A DNA stretch of 64,000 bases from positions 138,525 through 202,524 of the forward strand of contig RDEW01000012.1 of the NCBI GenBank assembly GCA_011109175.1, read 5' to 3'. The DNA is from Dicyema japonicum (lineage: Eukaryota; Dicyemida; Rhombozoa; Dicyemidae). Below, in pieces: positions 34,060 to 45,760 of the stretch. The notes beneath the pieces are model-generated. The model had not been told where the DNA came from, did no database searches, and saw only the letters and a program-made list of their open reading frames with translations. Within the stretch, counting starts at the first letter, position 1, and each line of letters opens with the position of its first letter. The translations under genes and the position numbers were made by a program.

Positions 34060-34496
34060 TTACTCAATGCTTTATAAATATAACAACCGATTCCAAAAGA
34101 TACAATTTAGAAGATTTCCTGGAGCATGTCCTTGTACAACTGGACAACAAGAACGCCTTCAATATTCTAAGAAGAGACAATATCCTGGAGGCGTGTATGG
34201 AGAGATGCCATAATATTTTCGAATTTGTGAATCAGTTATACAACCTACCTTCATCCTTACTCTTCGGGGACTGCCTAATCCCTTCCTATTCTGGAGTGCA
34301 ACAAGGAGATCGATTTTGACCTCCTGTTGTTCTGTCTTGAAATCGAGGGAATCACCAAACTTCCACGTTCGCCCCTCAACTTATGGTATCTGGATGATGC
34401 GATCCACGGGGGACACCCAGGTACTGATTTCCAGGATTTAAAGGTGATAATTCCAGCACTTTTAGAAGCTGGACTGGAATTAAATTACATTAAATG
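34060..34496 (+). mobile_element. Family L RT (LDD active site), 5' part of an interrupted copy
   Basis: Encodes DNKNAFNILRRDNILEACMER (34145-34205), SLLFGDCLIPSYSGVQQGDR (34255-34310), then SPLNLWYLDDAIHGGHPG (34370-34425) and LKVIIPALLEAGLELNYIK (34440-34495). This is the K-N-A-F-N...S-x-x-G-V-Q-Q-G-D...W-Y-L-D-D-G-x-x-G-G pattern of a distinct, widespread RT group. A one-base shift occurs near 34318. Confidence 0.8.
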
Positions 34497-34880
34497 AGAA
34501 ATAACATAAAACAAAAAATAATGTTATACGACACCTTTATCAAACCAATCCTCCTATACAACTCTGGGACCTGAAGCACCTCAAAAGAGGAATTGAAGAG
34601 AAGAGACTCGTTTCACAAGAATCATTTAAGAAACAAAACTGGAATGTTCTGACCATCCAAAATCTCGCGGAAAGGAATGTACAATAAGTGTGACTGTACA
34701 CAATTAAGTCTCGAGATTATTAGCTCTCGTTAGAGATTTTTTGGACACGTCCTGAGGTTGGACCCGATATCCCCACGAATATCGCAATGGAAGATTACTA
34801 CTCCTCCAATGTAAAACGCTTTCGTGGAAGACCGAGAACAACCCTCCCGGTCGTTTTAAAAGCAATTGTTACTCGGAGAG
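34497..34880 (+). mobile_element. RTE-clade LINE 3' fragment inserted in the family L element
   Basis: Encodes LYDTFIKPILLYNSGT, FHKNHLRNKTGMF, SRXRFFGHVLRLDPIS and RGRPRTTLPV, the RTE thumb seen at 56.3-56.7 kb. Family L coding sequence resumes on the right, so this is an insertion (exact borders uncertain by about 20 bp). Confidence 0.75.
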
Positions 34881-34889
34881 ACTATGGAC

Positions 34890-35190
34890 CGCTTGTGTTT
34901 ATTGACGTGCAAACGTCAGTACTCCTCCTGAAAAAACAGTCTCAACGTACAGAGGCTTCCATATGTCCTGAGGAATGCTCCCTATTTCACCCAGTGTGAG
35001 AACTAGCACATATTTACGGGATCTTACGTTCGAAAGCAGAGCGTATCTTCAAAGTCCGGTTCGAGGATTACTCATGGAAGCAAGCCACACTGCCGGTGAT
35101 ACTCGGAGGGCTTGGGATTCGTAACTCTGTAGACTTTTCTCTTCCTGAATATCTCTCTAAAGCAAATATGCTTTTTAAATTTTAGCCAAC
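34890..35190 (+). mobile_element. Family L RT, C-terminal part
   Basis: Encodes YVLRNAPYFTQCE, HIYGILRSKAERIF, then EDYSWKQATLPVILGGLGIRNSVDFSLPEYLSKANM, matching the family L ending also seen at 37.9-38.0 kb (WKQCKLPIT...). Confidence 0.8.
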
Positions 35191-35645
35191 CTAATCAATT
35201 TTTTATTTTTTTATTTCATCCCTTAAAAATGGGATTTTTCCACTTTTTAACGAAAATCTCTCTCTGAATGGGTTTCCTAGCTTGTTGCACATACGTAGGA
35301 AGTCCTGGCCATTTCTCATCGTCGCCTCCTCTGAAAGGAGACTGGGGACGGATGTGGAGTCAGATTGTATATGCCTCATGATCTTCATACGCTCCATCCT
35401 CATAAAGGAATAGCGAATCTCCGAGCAGAACAGGCATATTCAATCGTCGGCGCAATAACTTGGAGATATACTTTGCTGATACAAGAGGTAGGAGGGGATC
35501 TTCTTTATGATGGCTTTTAGGACGTTCCATTTTCAAAGATCCTTGGTTATCAATTTTATGTGTGACTGGCGAACGTCATAAGAGAGTCGAAAGTTACTCC
35601 AAGGATTCGCGTATAAGGGGCAAATATGAGGTCTCTGTTAGAATG
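35190..35645 (-). mobile_element. Family G-like LINE thumb and tail
   Basis: Minus strand: RILGVTFDSLMTFASHT (about 35600-35550), then CSEIRYSFMRMERMKIMRHIQ and LSEEATMRNGQDFLRMCNKLGNPF (35420-35260), ending near 35203. The 3' tail has its own small stem (ATCCC..GGGAT at 35217-35233) before an AAATAAAAAAATAAAA run. Confidence 0.6.
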
Positions 35646-35712
35646 CATCGGGATCTCGTGATAATTAGTTTGGTTTTACAGTGGTCTTGGGTTAAATATA
35701 TAAAATAAAAAT
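35646..35712 (+). mobile_element. Family G LINE 3' tail (variant), plus orientation
   Basis: CTCGTGATAATTAGTTTGG...GTGGTCTTGGGTTAAATATATAAAATAAA; same variant tail as the minus-strand copy ending near 8310. It abuts an opposing LINE, giving a back-to-back junction. Confidence 0.6.
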
Positions 35713-35779
35713 AAAAAATTAGTTTTTATCTATTTTGGAGTGGATCAGTTGCTCAAATAGTAAGGGCAGAAAAAATATA

Positions 35780-36496
35780 CATTACATCAGGGGTGTCAAA
35801 CATGCAGCCTCATGCGCAACAGTAATGTTTAGTGGAGTTCGTTAAATATAACAGTACCGTGCAGCCCGATTTGATGGCTATAAAACAAAATGAATTTTTC
35901 CATATATAAAGAACAACTGGATTTGTTGTTAAAGGAATTTCACAAAAGATTTAATGATTTCTCGTCTTTTGAACAAGAATTCATTATTCACAGCACCATT
36001 CGCTTTTAATGCTTCCAATGCAGATAAAAGTTTACAAATGGAATTGTTGGAGATCCAATCGGATTCTATACTAAAGGCTAAGTATTTGGAGGTTGGAATA
36101 CCTGCTTTCTTTTCACATCTTCCTGAAAAATTTAAAAACTTTGAAAATTTTGCTACGAAAATAATTGCTATGTTTGGTTCGACATATGTGTGTGAACAAT
36201 TTATGAAATTAACAAAAACTGTTCAAAGAACAAGACTCACTGATGAAAATTTATCGGCTTTAATAAAAGTCGGGACTACACGAATAGTTGAGCCCGACAT
36301 ATCAAAAATTGTATCCGAAAAAAGATGTCAATCCTCCGGAAGTTGCTCTAAGCACGATTAGAAGATGGTGATTACATATTTAGTTTTCCCTTATTTTTGG
36401 TTTTTCATTAAAATAAATAAATAATCTTTCCTTGATGAAAAATTATTATAAATGCGGCCCTCGAAGCTAAATGAGTTTGACATTCCTGCATTACAT
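35780..36496 (+). mobile_element. hAT element with perfect 8-bp target duplication; only the transposase C-terminus remains
   Basis: The element (35788-36488, 701 bp) begins CAGGGGTGTCAAAC and ends, in reverse complement, CAGGAATGTCAAACTC: hAT-type terminal inverted repeats. It is flanked by CATTACAT on both sides (35780-35787 and 36489-36496), the 8-bp duplication expected of hAT. Inside is YKEQLDLLLKEFHKRFNDF, then a frameshift, then LQMELLEIQSDSILKAKYLEVGIPAFF...YVCEQFMKLTKTVQRTRLTDENLSALIKVGTTRIVEPDI, the C-terminal dimerisation region of the ZBED/GTF2IRD2-type hAT transposases. The catalytic core and zinc finger are gone, so it moved by a partner's transposase or was deleted after insertion. 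Confidence 0.9.
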
Positions 36497-36957
36497 AAAG
36501 CATATTAATCGATGAAATATTTCGATTTTGTGAAGGATCCAACGGAAATAAAGAAAATATTTTACGCAGAGACAAGAAAATAATGAAATTCAAAATATAA
36601 CATCAACTAACTATTACAATTTAAACAGATATCATGTAACGAAATGTTGTTTTGAGAGGGCATAAAAAAGTTGGAAGTTTAATGAGAAAAAAAAAAAATT
36701 TCAAGACACTAATGTGAAAAACTATATGATTATAAGCTATAACAAATAGTTGACATTTTTTCAATAATGGGAGAAAAGACGTATGTTCCAGTATAGGACG
36801 AAAGCTTCTTTCAAAGAAATGCTATCCTCGCGAATGATCAAAATGGCGATGACCTTTGCAATTTTGACCTTTTAACTAAAAATCTTTACCTGTTTTTTTT
36901 TAAATTAAAAAAATAAATAAACGTGTTGTGTGGTGTGATCAACGAAAATCTCAGATG
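36497..36957. other. No recognised gene
   Basis: AT-rich, A-run containing; no protein block. Confidence 0.45.
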
Positions 36958-38330
36958 GAAAATAAAGAACGAAAAGAAGACGAAGCCAGTAAGAACAACT
37001 CAGGTATGTCTCTTATGTGGATAATCGAATATCAGGAAATTTGGAATTAACTGCACGCAATGTGAATCATTTGTCCATTTGGGCTGCATCAAAATGAGTA
37101 AAGCTTGAGCCGAGACGCTGCCGAGTTGGCTGTGTCCCTCTTGTATTGGGAATAAGGTCCCCAAGCGGGAAAAATTAGCTCAGCCAAACTTTACACTACC
37201 ACATACTGACCACACTCTCTTGAAGATCTCGAACCTCCGGAAAGCCAGGAAGATCCCAGCAAAAATCCTTAAAGAAGTACGAATTGCCGCAGCATTGTGT
37301 TTTTCATATGTCATTGATCACGCACTGTCCTCTGACAGTTGGGAATCTTGGCTAAAACTTATATGGTTTGCACCTATCGCACTCGGAATACATACAACGG
37401 AATCTAAGGACAATAAAGAGCAAACTCCCGGCTCAACTTATCCGTGAAACTGAAACGAAGCATAATGATTTTAGCAGTCATAACATACACGCAATACTTG
37501 CCACTTAATGTCAATGAGGTCGAAACCAGAGGAGCATACACCAAAGATGTCCGCAACAAACTAAAGGAGAGAGTAAACAGGAAAATTCAGGAGGGCCAGC
37601 CTTACGGTTATCACGTCCGCTGACACAGTATTGTCTTGTACCCCCGAGGTACTGAATACCTTAATACTAAAGCACTACCCTCTTTAAAACACATGGGCTT
37701 GGACATCAATGTTAACAAATCAGAGCTAATAAATGTCTCATATCCAAACACTGACTTTCTCTATATCAAAGAGTCTTTTAACGAACTGCTTCCTGGGATT
37801 CCGACTGTGCCAGTTGATAAATTATATTTTCTACCCAAGCTTTTATATCTACTCTAATGTTCACCCTACGAACAATACGACAGTCTACTATCGATAGACA
37901 AATCTCTCAAACAAACCATCGAGTCAATTGACGTCAGCTTCGACGAACTTGTTTGGAAGCAATGCAAGCTTCCCATCACAGTTTGAACCAGTGGGTCTCG
38001 ATCGAAGAGATGGAAAGAGACCTGACGGGATGACCTTTTTCCCTTACATATCCGGAAGATCTTTGGCCTGGGACGCAACTTGTGTTGACACATATTCAAG
38101 AACGAACCTTTTCAAATCGGTTCAGACACCTGGAGCAGCTGCTTCAACCGCGGAAAACCTAAAAATCAAGAAATATTCTTGCCTCCGGGACCGGTACCGA
38201 TTTACTCCTGTTGCTGTCGAGTCATCAGGAGCCGTTGGTACAATGACGACTGAGTTATCGCGCTAACTCGGAGGAATGCTTCCCAGAAAGAAAAAGATCA
38301 ACAAGAAGGGTTCTGGCTGAGACAAAATAT
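36958..38330 (+). mobile_element. Family L element with N-terminal PHD-type zinc finger, internally deleted
   Basis: Starting at 37005 the plus strand reads C-L-L-C, FGINCTQCESFVHLGCIKMS and SWLCPSCIG, a C4-H-C3 (PHD) arrangement with one stop inside. It is followed by LPHTDHTLLKISNLRKARKIPAKILKEVRIAAALCFSYVIDHAL...SWLKLIWFAPIALG (37195-37395), the region that precedes family L RTs. The catalytic palm is deleted; the thumb ALPSLKHMGLDINVNKSELINVSYPNT (37670-37755) and the end WKQCKLPIT (37950-37985) remain. Family L is thus an RT element carrying a PHD finger. Confidence 0.7.
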
Positions 38331-39790
38331 TGGATTAACAATACTCCGAGGGAACTCGTTTGCGATCCACGCAACCGGCTTCCTCAACTAACATTTGTTT
38401 CTTTGAAAAAAAATTAATGTTTATTTTTTCAAAAATTGAAAATTTTTAAGTGCTATATTTATTTTTTAAACGTTAGGCCGCGTGGCTCCGTGTGGTGCTA
38501 TGTGACTAGGTGGTCATAAATTTTTTTCCTTCATTGGATCTACCCTACTGCCTGGCCGGCATCAAGAGGATCCAATTATTTTTCCCCGGGAGACAATTTC
38601 GTTACCTGGAGACAAGTTCTGGAATGCTAGAACGAGTCAGGATAAAGGAGTTAGTTTGGTTACCCTTGTCTCTAGATAATTTAATTTTTTTAACTTGTCT
38701 GTCTAAAATCTTCTTTGTGAAAATTATCTCTCGCTTAAAGACCTGGCTACTCATTCTATTTTAGTTTCCTTTGGTGTTACACTATCATGTTCATTAGTTA
38801 TTTCTCAAGACTAGGATCTCTCCATCATTATTTACGTCAATCAGGGATACTGACAATTCAGAATATAATATTTATCTCTTATGTTTCATGCTAGAATTTA
38901 GTCATCGTTTAGTGATGCTTATATTCCTCCTATATAAATATCAATCTCCTCAGTTCTTCTCCGTCCCTTTTCGCAACTGACCACTGTAATGTCAATTTAT
39001 AATAAATTCAAAAAACTAAGCTTATTTGTCGTTAAAAAGACTTGATCTTTGATATTTGACTGTCAGTTCAAAACACGTCTCGTGTGACAAATCTGTGTAC
39101 GTCTTTTGGCAAAAACAAGCAGAGCATAGCAACTGTCCACAGACAGTTTTTTAGAACAACAATAAACTATGCCTTGCCTGTCTGAAATTGTTGTAAATCA
39201 ATAACCAACAAAAGTTTACCATAAAAACAATTATTGACTGTCTTTAAACCTCTTATATCGACCACTTTCAAAAATTTTACCCATCACTTGCATTGCGAAT
39301 TACTCCCTCATAAACTTCTTACTATATCTTGATAATTGTAAAACGTCACACCATCTGGATCATAGCATGTGACGCTCGCAAATATTAGAAAGAGCATAAC
39401 TACCATGAGACAAAACTAGCATTTTCAGACGAAACTCTCACATTCAATTTCTCAGACATACCAGATCCATCCTCTGGAGTATGTTTTATTATTTACCAGT
39501 TTCAACAATTGAAAAAAGTAATTGGAATTTTTTAGTTATAAACAAACTCAGTGATTTAATAAAAATAAACAGAAAATTGTTAAATTTCAACGCAATTGTG
39601 ATAATTTTCTTTTTTCGGAATAAATTCTCCAGTTATATTACTCAGGTAGTTATTACCAGGTCTTCTAATATCCAACTTCCCGACTGTCGAATTATGTTCA
39701 TTTTCCTAATAAATTAGTTTACAACAGCTTAATTAAGTTATCAATGGTAAGGCATATTACCTTGGATTTAGTTAATAGTATGGTTTGGTT
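38331..39790. other. No recognised gene
   Basis: AT-rich. Contains a third copy (38478-38505, reverse) of the AGCACCACATGGTGCC-like motif found beside family G tails. Open frames at 38510-38764 and 39481-39717 show no family features. Confidence 0.4.
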
Positions 39791-39794
39791 TTTC

Positions 39795-42214
39795 TCAGGA
39801 TCCCACAGGTTTCTCAGTGTAAAATATTTTTGATTCCTTTCTTTTAGTTTTTTCTTTTCTATTTTTTATATCTGAAAGAATACCACGTGTTCTTTTGTAG
39901 ATACGATTTCCTACGATTCCAACAATAAAAAGAAAAAGTGACGAACAAAGAAACGACACGGCTATAGTTATCGTCGTAATCTGAGATTTTGAAACTTGAA
40001 AATCGCCTGAAATTGTTATCTCAACGTTAAATATAAAATTGGTTCTGTTTCTTTTGTCGATAGCTTCTACAACTAGATAAAACAATGTGCCATTAGGTTG
40101 CCTCACAAAATAAATTCCTCCATTGGAAGTTACTGATAATAGTTTAGTATTTGATTTTATTATATAAAAAGAAAAATATCTGACGCTGACTGAGTCTTTC
40201 TCGGGATACAAATATGCAATGTAGTTTTGATTGAACTCAACCTGTAAATTGATGTTAATCCATTTTTCTCCGGGGAAAATAAAAAATGGAATATTTTGAT
40301 GGCTTTCTTTGGATTCAATTGTAATCAAAGTTGAAGTTTCAAATGAATCTGGGTATCCCCCGTCATTTACAAACAACTTGCATTCAACAGTCCGACATCC
40401 CACGTCTTTGAAATTAAAATTTGTATAAATTTCTCCTCTCCAACCAATTCCAAAGTAATTGTCGCAAAATGATAGTGGATCCCAGAAATATAACAATGAT
40501 GCGTTTCCCGAATAATCTTTGTCATAAGCGACAACACGTCCGATTGTTTCTCCAGCAGAGTAGTTGTTCAAAACTAAAAAATTATATTTAGATTTTTCAA
40601 AATATGGTGGATGTACATTTTCCTCGACAAATATTACATCAACCGGAACATTGGTATGGAGTTTAGGAATTCCATGATCAGTTGCAGTAACTGTGAAAAC
40701 ATAATGTTTATTGAAATTTGTAATTTTTGATATAAATATCGACCCGTTGGAATGATTAATTTTAAATGGGAGATTAATAGAGTTTGTAATTGAATATGTA
40801 ATTTCAGAATTCATATCACTGTCTTGGTCGTAAGCCTTTACATTTAGTACTGGAAAATTAATATTTTCTTGTTTAGTCCATAACACAGCTTTATAATATG
40901 GACGGACAAAAAACGGGTGATTGTCGTTCACATCCTCAATGTTAAATGTAAATTGGTTTTCTATTTGGTTTTCGGGACTTCCGTGATCTTTACACGATAT
41001 ATTTACGACGAACATTGTTGTTTCTTCGTAATCGATTGCTTCAACAGAATTAATGAAAACAAATTTGGAGTTATTTGCTTGAGAGAGACAAACTGGTTAT
41101 CCGCTAAATCACAACTGATTCTAACCATTTTCTCCAACATCATCATCAGAGACAGTAAAATATAATAATGTTTTTGGAGTATTTACGTTTTCTTTAATAT
41201 AGAATAAATAATTCTTGATTAGTTGGACGTAACTGGACATTGAAATTATGTTTAGGACAGGAAAGTTGTTATTAATATCTACAATATAAACGTGGAGTCC
41301 CATCATATCATATCTTTTCCTGGCACAAATTGTAAAACTGAACTCCGAATGTTCCTCAAAAAGAATTTCTCTTATAACACGGACAGATCCTGTGATGCCA
41401 TCGATTTCAAAGTATAGTTTTGCCTCATTGTTGCCACTTTCATCACAAAAAGAATAATTGAAGTCATTTATTATCGGTTTATTATTTTGAATGTAAATAT
41501 GAGAGTGCCTCTTGGAGTGCTCTCGTTGATATAAATATAATCTGATTTCTTTGTGAAATGGACAACATCTTTAGTATTTTGATTTAATACAATTTTGACT
41601 GGTAACTTTGATTCATGGATACCATCCGAGGCCAACAAATTAAATTGGTACTGAATTTCTTTTAATTCATAAATTATCTCTAAATATACATTTTTTGTGT
41701 TATTATCAAAATGCAGCTTGAACGGAATTGAGGTTGTCGTCTCGATTTTGTAACCCTTCAATGAGTGAGTCCAACCATCGGCATCAGCTGCTCTTTCCAA
41801 CGAAATAACTTGCCCAATCTTCGCATCTTTCGATATGTTGTATTCAATCACGTTTAGAGTAAAGAAAGGGGAGTTGTCGTTTATATCAATAACTCTGATT
41901 TCAACTTCAATAAAAAGTACATTAGATTTTAGAGTGAGGGATATAATAAAGGACACAATGCATTCTTGGAATGATCCGTAACTGCTTTGAGGACAAATTT
42001 CTTCTCTATCTAATTTTTGCTTCAATAAAATGAATTTGTGATTCAAATAAAAATAATTCTTCCAAGGATTGTGAATTATTTCTGCAGTTGAGACTTTAGT
42101 AACATCAATTTGAGCGTCTTCTATAAAGTTTTTGCAAAAATCCAAAGATTCCTCAACGATGGAGTAATGAAGGCTTGTTAAAGCGGCCGTATGGAGTAAA
42201 AATACAAAAAACAT
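39795..42214 (-). CDS. Cadherin, six extracellular repeats, single-pass, short tail
   Basis: About 795 residues. Start taken at the internal Met (42214) giving a signal peptide MFFVFLLHTAALTS. Cadherin repeat ends with Ca-binding motifs are visible: VIDINDNSPFF, VDINNNFPVL, FNIEDVNDNHPFF, a degenerate VEENVHPPYF and a lost one (KESHQNIPFF). A-x-D-x-D/DxD motifs include AYDQDSD and AYDKDYSGN. One 33-nt intron (41093-41125) restores the frame between repeats 2 and 3. A membrane span (TTITIAVSFLCSSLFLFIVG) is followed by about 35 basic residues with no catenin-binding region. The N-terminal sequence (HYSIVEESLDF) is protocadherin-like. A one-base break near 41485-41495 changes frame inside repeat 2 and no intron explains it. 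Likely role: cell-cell adhesion or recognition at the plasma membrane. Confidence 0.82.
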
Positions 42215-43700
42215 TTCTATTAATTTTTCTGTTCGTATTTTAACGTAAAAAATAGCGGCTGTAATCAATTAATCAAATTAAGGATTTTTATATCTCATAA
42301 TGAGGAGATTCAAAGAGTTTGATGTGAGACAGATGTAAAGTCAAGTATGATCAGAAATTGGAATTAACTCTCAAATTGAAATAAATCAAAGTATGTTATT
42401 GGGTAAAGTGCATCCTTTAATATTTGAATTGTTTTGTGACAATTAAGATTAATACGACTTTAATAAAGATTAATTGTCCGATATTCTATGAAAAGGGTGA
42501 TTTCTGGAACAGTAAAAGCAGCAATAAACTTGGACGATACTTAAGAAAACTTTGAAGCTGCAAATAGTCAAAAGCAAGCTGACCAATTAACACAAAATCA
42601 ATAAGCAATCAAGTTTTTTCTACATATTTAGTAATATATCAAATTATTAGCATCATACATGGAAATGATATCAAAGTTTTTAATTTCGTGTTGGCATCAT
42701 TGTGTGTCCGACACTTTTTTGTTCAGATTTTCTGGTTTCCTATCATGGTTAAAAGAAGGATATGGATTTTATCAATCATGAAACAAAGTATACATAAATG
42801 TACGCCTCCACCTCAACTTTCCAACCAATTAACCACTTGGCTAATTAGTCTACAAAATTCTTCAATTAAGAAATCAACACGTTATATTTAAGAGTCACTG
42901 ATCTTCAGATATTAAATTTTTCCTAATAAATTTACTAACATTATTTATTTATAACCTCAGACTTACAATTTTTGGTAAGCCCAAGATAAACAGTCATGAC
43001 TAATTGATCCAAGGAAAAAACCAAAAAGAGAACGTCTGCTTGTATCGATCAAATTCATACTTCAATAGTTCATTACAGGCTTTCACTCACGAAAAAAGGT
43101 AGAGAAGTAAGTCCACCCTCTTCCATTTTCATCACTCGTCTTACCGTCGCTGGTAATAGTTTCTATAATGGGATTCTTCAACAGTGAAGTTGGTCAGGGA
43201 GAACATTTTTTTCTAATAATTTACTGTGTTTTTAATTAAATAATGATTTTAATTACCAGTTTATCACTATTATTTCTATAAAATCTAACTTAATTGGAAT
43301 TTTTTAATTCTGTTTTAAGAGCTAAGCTATTATTTCAAGCGAAGAACTACATATTAAAATGAAAAAAATTAAAGAATCATTGGATTTCAATTTGAAAAAA
43401 ACTTAATAACTAATGGACAATTAATAAAGTGATCCAATTGGGATTATAATATAATTATGTTATCATGAAATGTTAATTATAACCATAAATCATAAAATTC
43501 AATTATTGTCATATCATTGTTTAAATTTTTAGTTGGAGACTTTTAATATTAATTCATTTATTTCATATTAATCCATTGAAATTGCTTGTCTGTCTGAATT
43601 ACATTAATCCATCTTTTTTATCAGAATCAATTACTTTTAAGCAAAAAAGAATTTCATTATCACATACGTAAATTCTTTCTTTATGTTTGACCTCCATTCT
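42215..43700. other. Upstream of cadherin; no recognised gene
   Basis: AT-rich. A TATTTATAACCTCAGA segment at 42945-42960 may be the tail of a minus-strand LINE, and 43020-43200 is GC-richer without coding blocks. Confidence 0.4.
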
Positions 43701-43850
43701 TAGAGTTTTCTTCAATAAGGTTGATTAAAAGTAAATTTTACGAAGAATATAAAAAGTTTTTTGATAAAGTTTAATATGGAAGATATTTTTAATTGTGATG
43801 AAACTTGCCTTTTCATTAAAAAGAATTAGCGATTACTTTTTTAATTAATA
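43700..43850 (+). mobile_element. pogo/Tigger transposase scrap
   Basis: KFYEEYKKFFDKV-type sequence then NMEDIFNCDETCLFIKK (43772-43825), the D-x-x-N-x-D-E-T-x-L-F block with the first catalytic Asp of pogo/Tigger transposases. Nothing else of the element is readable. Confidence 0.6.
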
Positions 43851-44089
43851 AATAAAATGTTTTTTTTATTTTTAACGTGGTATTTAATATAAAAAATTAA
43901 AAAATAGTATTGAAAAAATGGATAAATTATTTTACTCTGTATTTGGGGCGTTTTTCTATTGTGGCAGGAGTTGTACTGTATAATTAAAAGCACTATTCGA
44001 GTTACTGAAGAGACACTTCCGTGGCGATTGTTGACGGACTGATGTGATTAGTTAATTGGTTGGTTTTGATATCTTCTTTCTTGGGTTTC

Positions 44090-44320
44090 TTAAATAAATG
44101 ACTTCAAGAAATAATAGTCATTAATATTTTTTTTTGCCGTCCTGTAACAGATCTGACTGACCAATTCTAACCACGTCTCTCTGTTAGGGACTTTATTAGG
44201 AGAAGTTTCGAGATTTTTTTCATTCTTATCTTTGACAGGACTGTCAGTAAGGTTATTCTTGGTCATCCTCGATGGTCTCCAGTAAAATAATTTTCCATTT
44301 GTAGTTACCTTGGGTTGCAA
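44090..44320 (-). other. Unassigned minus-strand open frame (76 codons)
   Basis: Encodes a Lys/Asn-rich peptide with YWRPSRMTKNNLTDSP and RETWLELVSQICYR. I do not recognise it. It sits downstream of a minus-strand RT relic and may be that element's C-terminal part. Confidence 0.2.
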
Positions 44321-44689
44321 TGTCTATATATAAAATATGCCCAAATAGCTTCCACTAATTTTCGACAATTGTAGAAGGAGTATAATATTTGATTAAAGTC
44401 ATTCTTGTTCATTACTTTCCAATAGTTGTTTTCTGTTGACTTCTATAGAGCTCATCTATTTTGGTAAATTAAAATTCCGGTTATCTACAAGGTAGATAAT
44501 ATTAGAAACGTTTTTGTTCTTGTTGTCTTTTTACCGAATCCTTCGTAATTTAGTTAGAGCAATTGTCGCCAATGTTTTCCTGTCTACTCCTTTTTAATTA
44601 GAGACCCTAGTTTCTTAATTTTTCCCAGGATTTACATGTTCCGATGGTTTTTATTTGCATGCACGTATTCTTTTTTTCCAACATTAATG

Positions 44690-44965
44690 TTCAGCCACAG
44701 TGGTTAAGTGTCGGGTTAAGTGGCTTAGGTCACGGGTTCGATTCTCGCTGCTGTTCATTTGGTGGAAGGTTCCACGCATCTACGATGCCAAAAGGGCTTG
44801 ACGAGTGACGCCGTCATCAGTGGAGATTAACTGCGGAACTGGATAATCACTGGATACCCAAGAAAAATAAAACAAAAAGTAAAGAGGATACCTTGGTTCT
44901 CCCTCTACGATTAGTTATAATAACTGTTCTTTACTTAAATAAAGTGTGTTCTGCATGAGCGAAAC
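44690..44965 (+). mobile_element. tRNA-derived SINE, copy 1
   Basis: The 5' head resembles a tRNA: CAGCCACAGTGGTTAAGTG (A-box-like) and GGGTTCGATTCTCGCTGCTG (B-box-like with closing CAGC/GCTG). The body contains GACGAGTGACGCCGTCATCAGTG and ACTGCGGAAC, then ATTAGTTATAATAACTGTTCTTTACTT and AAATAAAGTGTGT. The body and 3' part recur at 47925-48115 (+) and 62413-62670 (-). Confidence 0.75.
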
Positions 44966-45760
44966 CCTGGGCATTTAACGTGCTTATGGCAGCGCGGAAG
45001 TATTTACTTAATGTTCAAAAACCAGATCGAGAATACACGTGGGGAGTTACTGGGGATTCAACATTATCCGCATGTATTGTTTTCGTGCTATTAATTTAGA
45101 CTTTCAATAGTCTTTAAAGGAATTGAATGGATGATAATAGAATTTATTGGGGAACATAACAAGATGTTTTAAAGTAGGGAGATTTCACGGTACTGAATTT
45201 GACTGTATCGTTTAGTATAAGACCTGTCTCAGGATCTGCTATACCTTTAACAAATTTTATTTCTATTTACTGGGTAGAAACCCAGAAATATTCCAATGAG
45301 ATGAATAGAGGTCTATATTGAACCACCTATGTCCTTGATATTTTAGCGCGAAATCTACCCTGGTTTGGGGATAAAAATTCATTAACTTTGTCCTTGATTC
45401 TGATCAGAACATTTAGGAATAAAGTTATGTGTAATACCGTTAGAAGGGTAATTGATCAAATTTAATAATTCTGCAGACATCTCGTCAAGACCTGTTGATT
45501 TCCCGTATTGAGTTTTACCATTGCGAATGAGACTTCCTCACTGTTATTGAGTTTTATATACCGTGGAGTAACCTTTGGTTACACGTTGATGCTCAAATTC
45601 AATGAAAGTTCATTTCTTTTAAGGGACTCCTTCGAAATATTGAGACACAATTTTCACTTTTTATAGCTATTCATGACTGTTCTTTTTTCTTAATGGGCGA
45701 TGGTATCCTGATGCTGTTTATTGTATTACCCTAAACATTTTTGTACATATTTATCAAGTC
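44966..45760 (-). mobile_element. LINE reverse transcriptase relic, family uncertain
   Basis: Minus strand: KLNTGKSTGLDEMSAELLNLI (about 45520-45455) and LSPNQGRFRAKIS (45380-45340), with a palm-like run FVKGIADPETGLILND further on (45255-45200). Heavily frameshifted. Confidence 0.5.

Noticed and set aside
43020-43200. GC-richer patch as a gene exon
   Set aside because: No frame shows a conserved block and no splice-consistent neighbours were found.
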